Positions 58,009-64,000 of a DNA stretch of 64,000 bases are shown here, one piece after another. The notes under the pieces are model-generated. The model was not told the DNA's origin and made no database searches. It worked only from the letters and a program-made list of their open reading frames with translations. Origin of the DNA: Pollenia angustigena (lineage: Eukaryota; Arthropoda; Insecta; Diptera; Polleniidae); assembly GCA_930367215.1 (NCBI GenBank), contig OV884056.1, positions 91,275,285 to 91,339,284 on the forward strand, in the 5' to 3' direction. The position numbers and the translations under genes are program-made. Positions within the stretch are counted from its first letter, which is position 1. Each line of letters begins with the position of its first letter.

Positions 58009-58902
58009 ATGGGTGGTTTTTTACAAGCTATAGGAAAGTTTAAAAAAAAACACATAAAATTCAGAAAAATTCATGAAATCTTTGTTTGAATCGATAGTAC
58101 GGTCCAGTGATAGTGACTGCGCCTCAAATGGTCCATCCGCTTAGTCCAATTTTGGCATACTCTTTCCAATATTTCGGTCGGTATCTTATGAATAAATGCT
58201 TCAATGTTGTCTTCCAATGCGTCAATTGTAGCGGGCATGAGTGTATAGACATGAGCTTTAACATAGCCCCACAAAAAATAGTCTAAAGGCGTTAAATCGT
58301 ACGATCTAGGCGGCCAATCGACCGGTCCCGAACGTGAAATAAAATGTTCACCGAACTCGCCTCTCAATAAGTCCATTGTTAAGCGTCCAGTGTGGCATGT
58401 GGCACCGTCTTGTTGAAACCACATTTCATGCAAGTCAAGCTCTTGCATTTTGGGCAAAAAATAGTTGGATATCATCTCACGGTAGCGCTTACCATTCACA
58501 GTTACGTTACGATTCGCATCATCTTTGAAGAAGTACGGTCCAATGATGCCAACCAGCCCATAAACCGCACCAAACTGCAACTTTTTCTGGATGCATTGGT
58601 AGCTCTTGCAATGCTTCTGGCTGGTCTTCACTCCCAAATCGACAATTCTGCTTATTAACGTACCCATTCAGCCAAAAATGAGCTGACCATAAAATGGAAA
58701 AAGCGCGCGATGAACTTTCTTAACAGAGCACGCATTTTGATACTAAAATTCAATAATTTGCAAGCGTTGTTCGTTTGTAAGACGATTTATGGTTAAATTA
58801 TAGACCAAACTGAAGATGTTTGACAGTGAAACAAAACACTAAACGTGCGTCAGCTGTTTAAACCAGTGTTGCCAAAAAGATAATAGCTAAAAAATCACCC
58901 GA
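58009..58902 (-). mobile_element. mariner-superfamily element, internally deleted (copy M2)
   Basis: Ends ATGGGTGGTTTTTTA / TAAAAAATCACCCGA are next to TA. The - strand reading frame at 58071-58667 (198 codons) is open from [19 protein letters not shown] through [34 protein letters not shown] and the C-terminus. By count, 41 residues separate the Asp of QQD from the Asp of PLD, the spacing of the DD41D clade. Its N-terminal part reaches [14 protein letters not shown] and then jumps to AHFW, losing the first catalytic Asp. Confidence 0.9.
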
Positions 58903-59550
58903 TATTTGTAAAAACAAATTTGAAGCCTCTTAACAACGCCCCCATTATTCCTAAAGTTAACCTTAAAAAATTACTTTGATAGTAAACTTAAAGTTAAAAG
59001 GAGAGCGAGAGAGAACCATTTTTGACAAAAAGGAAAAATACTGCCATTTTCTGACAATCGTAAAACTCCTAATATTTCCGATTCTATCTTGAAATCGTAT
59101 AATACGTGTTCTGTAAATCGCAATCCCAAAAAGTTTGACGACTTCAAATTGCAAAAGTATGCTCAAGGTAACTAGAATATTTGTAAGAAATTTTGGCAGA
59201 TAGATCATCGCAAGTTAAACGCAAGAGGTTCAGAACCCCATATAACTTATTTGGCGTTTTGCGATTTCAAATCGTGCGATTACCAGAATATATCCGATAA
59301 ATAGCTGTTGTCTAATAACAAATTCAGTTTTTAATATTTTATTAAAATTAAACTATTTCCTCTCATAGGACTCCCCCGAAGTTTTGTGCATATCTTTTAA
59401 GAAATATCTGTTGCATTGCACTCCCGAAAGATATATCTGCAGGCAATATTTTAAGCTTGACGCAGAATTGGCATATTTTCAATAAATGGCCCCACCAGTA
59501 ACCTAAGCCGGTTATTGTTTATGTTATCTCGAAATAATGTATGACCCCAA
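58903..59550. other. non-coding stretch
   Basis: A GAGAGCGAGAGAG run lies at about 59001-59012. No gene. Confidence 0.4.
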
Positions 59551-60132
59551 CTACCACCCAGGCCTGCCATTTTTGCCGATTTATCGGCATTTTGCCGATT
59601 TTTTGCCCCTAAATTATCAAAGTGCCGATTGGCCGATTTTTGCTCCAAAAATGCCGATTTTTTGACTAACACGTAAAAGGCGATTACTTTTTGTTTATTT
59701 GATAATAATACACTAACTTTAAGCGATACTGAAACAGTTGTAACATTGAAAAGAGACAACTCTTATTAAGTCAGCGCTTCTACTAAAGAAAAAGGGGTTA
59801 GTTTTATTCAATATTAAATGCAGTGTTTGAAATGTGTGTTGAGTTAATACATTTTTATTTGAACAATATTCCACTATGAAGAATTAAAGGCCAAAGTTAA
59901 AAAAGAAATAATTTTTAAGCCTAAAATAATAATAATAATAATTTGTTGCTTTTACGCCAAATCGTGGGCGCATAGTACCAAAATAATTCAGTTAAAATTT
60001 CTTTTTCTATTAGGAAAATATACAACACTTTATATTTGTGTTTAAAAATGGATAGATAAATACCTACAAAAGAATAAAGGTAAGATAAATTTATATTCAC
60101 TATCAATGAATAAAACACGGTGAGACAGTCCA

Positions 60133-60829
60133 AAAAACCTGGGACCGGATATCATTTTTCTTGTAGGGCTTGTCGAGTAAAACAAGATTCCAATAGTGAA
60201 ATATACCGGACACCTCCAAAATCCGGATTTACGGGTAAAAAACCGGTTTTTGTGCCTTTGCGCACTTATAAGCCTGTAATTTTGTTGATAATGATCCGAT
60301 TTTCAATTTCTTACTAGATTTGGAAAGAAGAAACTGAGATCTTTCGAACAATGTATAATTTATTTAAGAAAACTGGAGAAATTTGGATGTTATTGTCGAG
60401 CAAACACAAATTTTGTAGATTTTTCAAAAAAATTTCAAATTTAGTGACGTTTTTATACATTATTTTCTTAAGAAACTATAATACTATTGAGTTTATTCAA
60501 AAAGTACGTTTATTAACGATTACAACGCATATTTGGGTTTAAAAATAGATAAGTAATTGACTGAGTTATTTAACTTTTCATGAAAATAAACTTTTAAACA
60601 TTTTATAAAAATTTTATTAATCAATTTATCAATGTTATCCTAAACACAATTTGTAATGAGAGTTTAAGTCATTCAAAAATATTGTTTTTTTTCGAGCGCT
60701 TTACTCATGTAAAATTATTGTTTTTTTTAATATGACGTTTTGTTAATGTCTTCTTTTTCACTTTGAATCTGTGTATTTAAAAAAACGTTTGCAATTTAAT
60801 AAAAATCGTGTGCAATTTAAATTAAAATT
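60133..60829 (+). repeat. left arm of the long inverted repeat
   Basis: Reverse complement of 61632-62332 with only a handful of differences by eye. A 63-codon frame at 60351-60542 is identical in translation to its mirror at 61924-62115. Duplication explains that identity better than coding function. Confidence 0.93.
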
Positions 60830-60839
60830 ATGACAAAGA

Positions 60840-61530
60840 TGACAAAAAGCGTCGCCGTTTACATCTAATTTTTTACAAATTGTTTCATGTATCCCAGTTT
60901 AAGATGCAGTGGTGCCATAATAACGTCCTTAACTTTAACTAATTGGTAATTTAAAATGTTTTTGCTGCCTTTTCTATGTGACTCGCGAGATGGCCATAGT
61001 TTGCGATCATAACGATTCGGCGCACGACATATTACATTACAAATCTTAAATTAATAAAAAATAAAGTCATAAATTTTTATAAGAAAATTTACTTTTAAAT
61101 GAACCATCAATAAAAAGTCGCCATTCATCTGCATTATAATAGTGATTTAAAGCCGAAAATAGTTTCGGTACATCAACGCAATACACGAGATCACTGTCAT
61201 TGGAAATAGTCTTAAATCTTTCTTCAAGTAACCAAGTCCGGTAACTTGTTCTACTAGATGTTATAACGAAATCCTTTTCCACAAAATTCTACTGCTTTAA
61301 TCGCGACCAAAGGACTTCAGATTGCCGCTTTGACAAGTGTAATTCGCGAACAAGATCGTAGAAATCAGCATTTGACAAAATATGCCGCTCCGTTGTTGTA
61401 GACCTGGATGGAAGGAACTTTCTTTGTTCAAAATCTTTTTCTGTTATATCGACAGATTTGCTCGTTGTCGGTAGATCATTACTTACAGGTATCGGTTTTG
61501 TAACAGTTACAACATTTGCGTACTTAATGT
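60840..61530 (-). pseudogene. relic of an uncharacterised arthropod repeat-encoded protein family
   Basis: On the - strand from about 61530 downward a frame reads VSNDLPTTSKSVDITEKDF, ILSNADFYDLVRELHLSKRQ and SEVLWSRLKQ. After a stop comes VEKDFVITSSRTSYRTWLLE, then VPKLFSALNHYYNADEWRLF and IDGSFKSKF (open at 61067-61282). Further broken pieces read RYDRKLWPSRE and VKVKDVIMAPLHLKLGYMKQ, then VNGDAF. I recognise this order from abundant, unclassified proteins in arthropod genomes, but no function is known to me. The middle of the usual protein is missing. Confidence 0.7.
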
Positions 61531-61631
61531 TTTTGCGTGTTTTAAAACTGTTTTGTTTTTAAAATCACGCCGGTGACTGATATCAGTAAATAAGCCAAAA
61601 ATTTGTTACAATTGTCACACATTTTGTATAC

Positions 61632-62332
61632 AATTTTAATTTAAATTGCACACGATTTTTATTAAATTGCAAACGTTTTTTTTTTTAATACACAGATTCA
61701 AAGTGAAAAAGAAGACATTAACAAAACGTCATATTAAAAAAAAAACAATAATTTTACATGAGTAAAGCGCTCGAAAAAAAACAATATTTTTGAATGACTT
61801 AAACTCTCATTACAAATTGTGTTTAGGATAACATTGATTAATTGATTAATAAAATTTTTATAAAATGTTTAAAAGTTTATTTTCATGAAAAGTTAAATAA
61901 CTCAGTCAATCACTTATCTATTTTTAAACCCAAATATGCGTTGTAATCGTTAATAAACGTACTTTTTGAATAAACTCAATAGTATTATAGTTTCTTAAGA
62001 AAATAATGTATAAAAACGTCACTAAATTTGAAATTTTTTTGAAAAATCTACAAAATTTGTGTTTGCTCGACAATAACATCCAAATTTCTCCAGTTTTCTT
62101 AAATAAATTATACATTGTTCGAAAGATCTCAGTTTCTTCTTTCCAAATCTAGTAAGAAATTGAAAATCGGATCATTATCAACAAAATTACAGGCTTATAA
62201 GTGCGCAAAGGCACAAAAACCGGCTTTTTACCCGTAAATCCGGATTTTGGAGGTGTCCGGTATATTTCAATATTGGAATCTTGTTTTAGTCGACAAGCCC
62301 TACAAGAAAAATAATATCCGGTCCCAGGTTTT
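61632..62332 (-). repeat. right arm of the long inverted repeat
   Basis: Mirror of the left arm. The arms share ACCTGGGACCGGATAT at their outer edges and GTGCAATTTAAATTAAAATT at the inner edges, which fixes both boundaries. Confidence 0.93.
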
Positions 62333-62796
62333 TCTATTTCATTCAATTTTGTAACACTGTGTAATTACTCTGATAATTAAATAATTTTTTTTTTTAAGAT
62401 TATAACGCAATTGAGGACGATGTTAGTACATTAATTAAATAGCCAATTCTTATGTAAGGAAAATTAAATAAATTTGCAAACTTTTTGGCAAAAAATTTCA
62501 GATATATGGAATATACTTAATTATAAGAAAGTTAAAAAAAAACTTTATATTTAACTACAATTTCTTTGTAAAACGTTTATTTTGATTGATTCTTTTGAAA
62601 TTTCATAAGTTATAAACATTAGATAATTCGGAATTGTTCTTATTTGTAAGTAAGAATAGGTTTTATTGTTTTTAAAAAAGGTATTTTTAATTTGCCGATT
62701 TTTTGCCGATTTTTTATATTAAAGTGCCGATAATGCCGATTTTTTTTAAAATATGGCGATTTTTCATCAAAATTATCTGGCACCCCTGCTACCAGC

Positions 62797-63715
62797 GTTC
62801 GGCCTACTAGTGTTTGACTCTCTCTGTAAACGTTTGCTATATAAAAGAGCTACTTTTGCTATTCAAAAGAGCTACTTTTGCAAAGGAGCAAATAGTTAAG
62901 TGCATGCTCCAAGGACGTTGTAGCAGCTATTAAATCATGCTTGTTCAACCGCGGTTCAACCACTGGGAAATAGGAGAGTAATAACAGTAGACCCAAATCG
63001 CGCAGGGAGATCTTTAAAAATGGGGTTGATGTTTGTCTGTAACCTAGTCGGAGTTAGTTCTCTCTGCGTGCTGTTGCTATTCAGAGTAGATTAGTAACCT
63101 ATAGCTCCTAAGCAAGACGCTAAGAACAAAATCCTGAAAATCATGTATTTAAATTGCACACGAAGAACGTTAAAGAATATATTGTTTTTAATCAGAGTTA
63201 ATCGATAATATAGACAATTTAAAATAATTAAGTATTTTTTTTAACTTTAGACTCTCTCGTGCAATATTCAATTACAAACTTTGATAATAGCACTTAAAAC
63301 TCGTTCCAATGTTTTCTCTAGTCTTTAACTAATTTGCGCTTATCTTTTAATAAATTTTATTATTTAATTGTCATTAAAAACTGGTTATAAAGCATCTTAA
63401 TAATAACCGCCCGCTTGAGCAAACAATCAAGACCAGAAGAAGATAAGTGTAAGAAGGAAAGGAGTACAAAAATAATATCGACCAATGTTTAAAGTGTTTC
63501 TTTCTTGATTTTATGACGAAAAAGAAAATAAATATAAAAAATATTATACACATGACACATGCAACGTTTTCAAGGTTTCTTTTTCATACTCATTTCATTT
63601 CATTTCAATTTTTTATTTTTTTTATTTTATTTTTTTTTGTTATACAAACTAAACTGAAAGTAAAGTAAAAGTCGAAGCCTTCAAAAGCGTTATGAAAATT
63701 GTATTCTTCCTTTAT

Positions 63716-63747
<32 letters not shown>

Positions 63748-64000
63748 TTTTATTCTAAAAGTGTATGAACATCAATCCTCCAACACCTTTTAGAAATCGT
63801 TAACAATATAAAGTTTGTTCGCCTTAATTTCTCTTTTAGCATCATTCTATGCATCAAAAAGTTTATTTACAGTATAATTTATAAAATGTAACCATTGGCG
63901 TTCGAACTTGAAAGTGACTGAAACTACATTGTAAACTAATGGTGTTTTATTTTCTAAAAAATAAAATTGCATTATAATTGTGTAATATATTTATCAGGTT
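62797..64000. other. non-coding stretch to the window end
   Basis: A near-tandem 20-bp word (AAAAGAGCTACTTTTGC) lies at 62844-62881. A T run of about 28 lies at 63723-63750. No gene recognised. Confidence 0.4.

Larger units (their letters stand above)
59559..62788. mobile_element. hAT-type foldback element with 700-bp internal inverted arms
   Basis: Termini CAGGCCTGCCA / TGGCACCCCTG are flanked by CTACCACC (59551-59558) and CTACCAGC (62789-62796), an 8-bp duplication with one mismatch. TGCCGATTTT motifs are arrayed just inside both ends, about six on the left and five on the right. Inside lie two near-identical inverted arms (60133-60829 and 61632-62332) around an 802-bp core with a relic of an uncharacterised protein. 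Total 3230 bp. Confidence 0.9.

Noticed and set aside
60351..60542. 63-codon frame identical in translation to 61924-62115
   Set aside because: The identity is explained by the inverted arms being near-identical DNA; there is no independent sign of coding.
56380..64000. Search for the first vib coding exon
   Set aside because: A candidate ATG-CAA stretch near 56800 on the - strand lacks a donor site and the expected residues; the exon is presumed outside the window or too short to identify.

Overview
This window is eukaryotic, AT-rich, repeat-dense DNA from a higher fly, most likely a calyptrate or muscoid dipteran. The identification rests on two recognisable host genes with short, Drosophila-like coding exons separated by long introns full of transposons. 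One is a type-1 (light-sensing, Drosophila-type) cryptochrome gene, cry, on the + strand. The other is a class I phosphatidylinositol transfer protein gene, vib (vibrator), on the - strand. From memory the two genes are also close neighbours in Drosophila melanogaster, so the pair looks like conserved microsynteny. They converge: cry ends near 6.16 kb and the vib stop codon lies at 25.17 kb.

Layout. 1-3577 is cry intron/upstream DNA with a repeat end, a mariner relic and a cluster of TATCGATA motifs. 3578-6162 holds the last four cry coding exons; the first coding exon is left of the window. 6.2-25 kb is gene-free and packed with non-autonomous DNA elements: a foldback element, a piggyBac MITE, two hAT elements with 8-bp target duplications, a foldback with long arms, and three copies of one short inverted-repeat family. 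25171-56379 is vib. Its eight identified exons are separated by introns of up to about 11.9 kb. The introns carry a piggyBac relic nested inside a pogo-like element, a hAT transposase relic, LINE relics, mariner relics, a 4.15-kb Transib element and a solitary Gag-capsid-like reading frame. 56.4-64 kb is vib 5' intron or upstream DNA. It holds two adjacent mariner relics and a 3.2-kb hAT-type element with about 700-bp internal inverted arms.

The observations most worth checking are four. (1) Two adjacent 78-nt vib exons with the same phase and 13 of 26 identical residues look like mutually exclusive alternative exons. (2) The Transib element has a RAG1-like transposase relic, and its termini read as heptamer, 22-bp spacer, nonamer-like block, as in a recombination signal sequence. 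(3) The foldback hAT-type element at 59559-62788 carries a relic of a poorly characterised arthropod repeat protein between near-identical arms. (4) A locally duplicated repeat took a different MITE in each copy, which gives a natural empty-site comparison. All coordinates were read by eye; no alignments or database searches were run.
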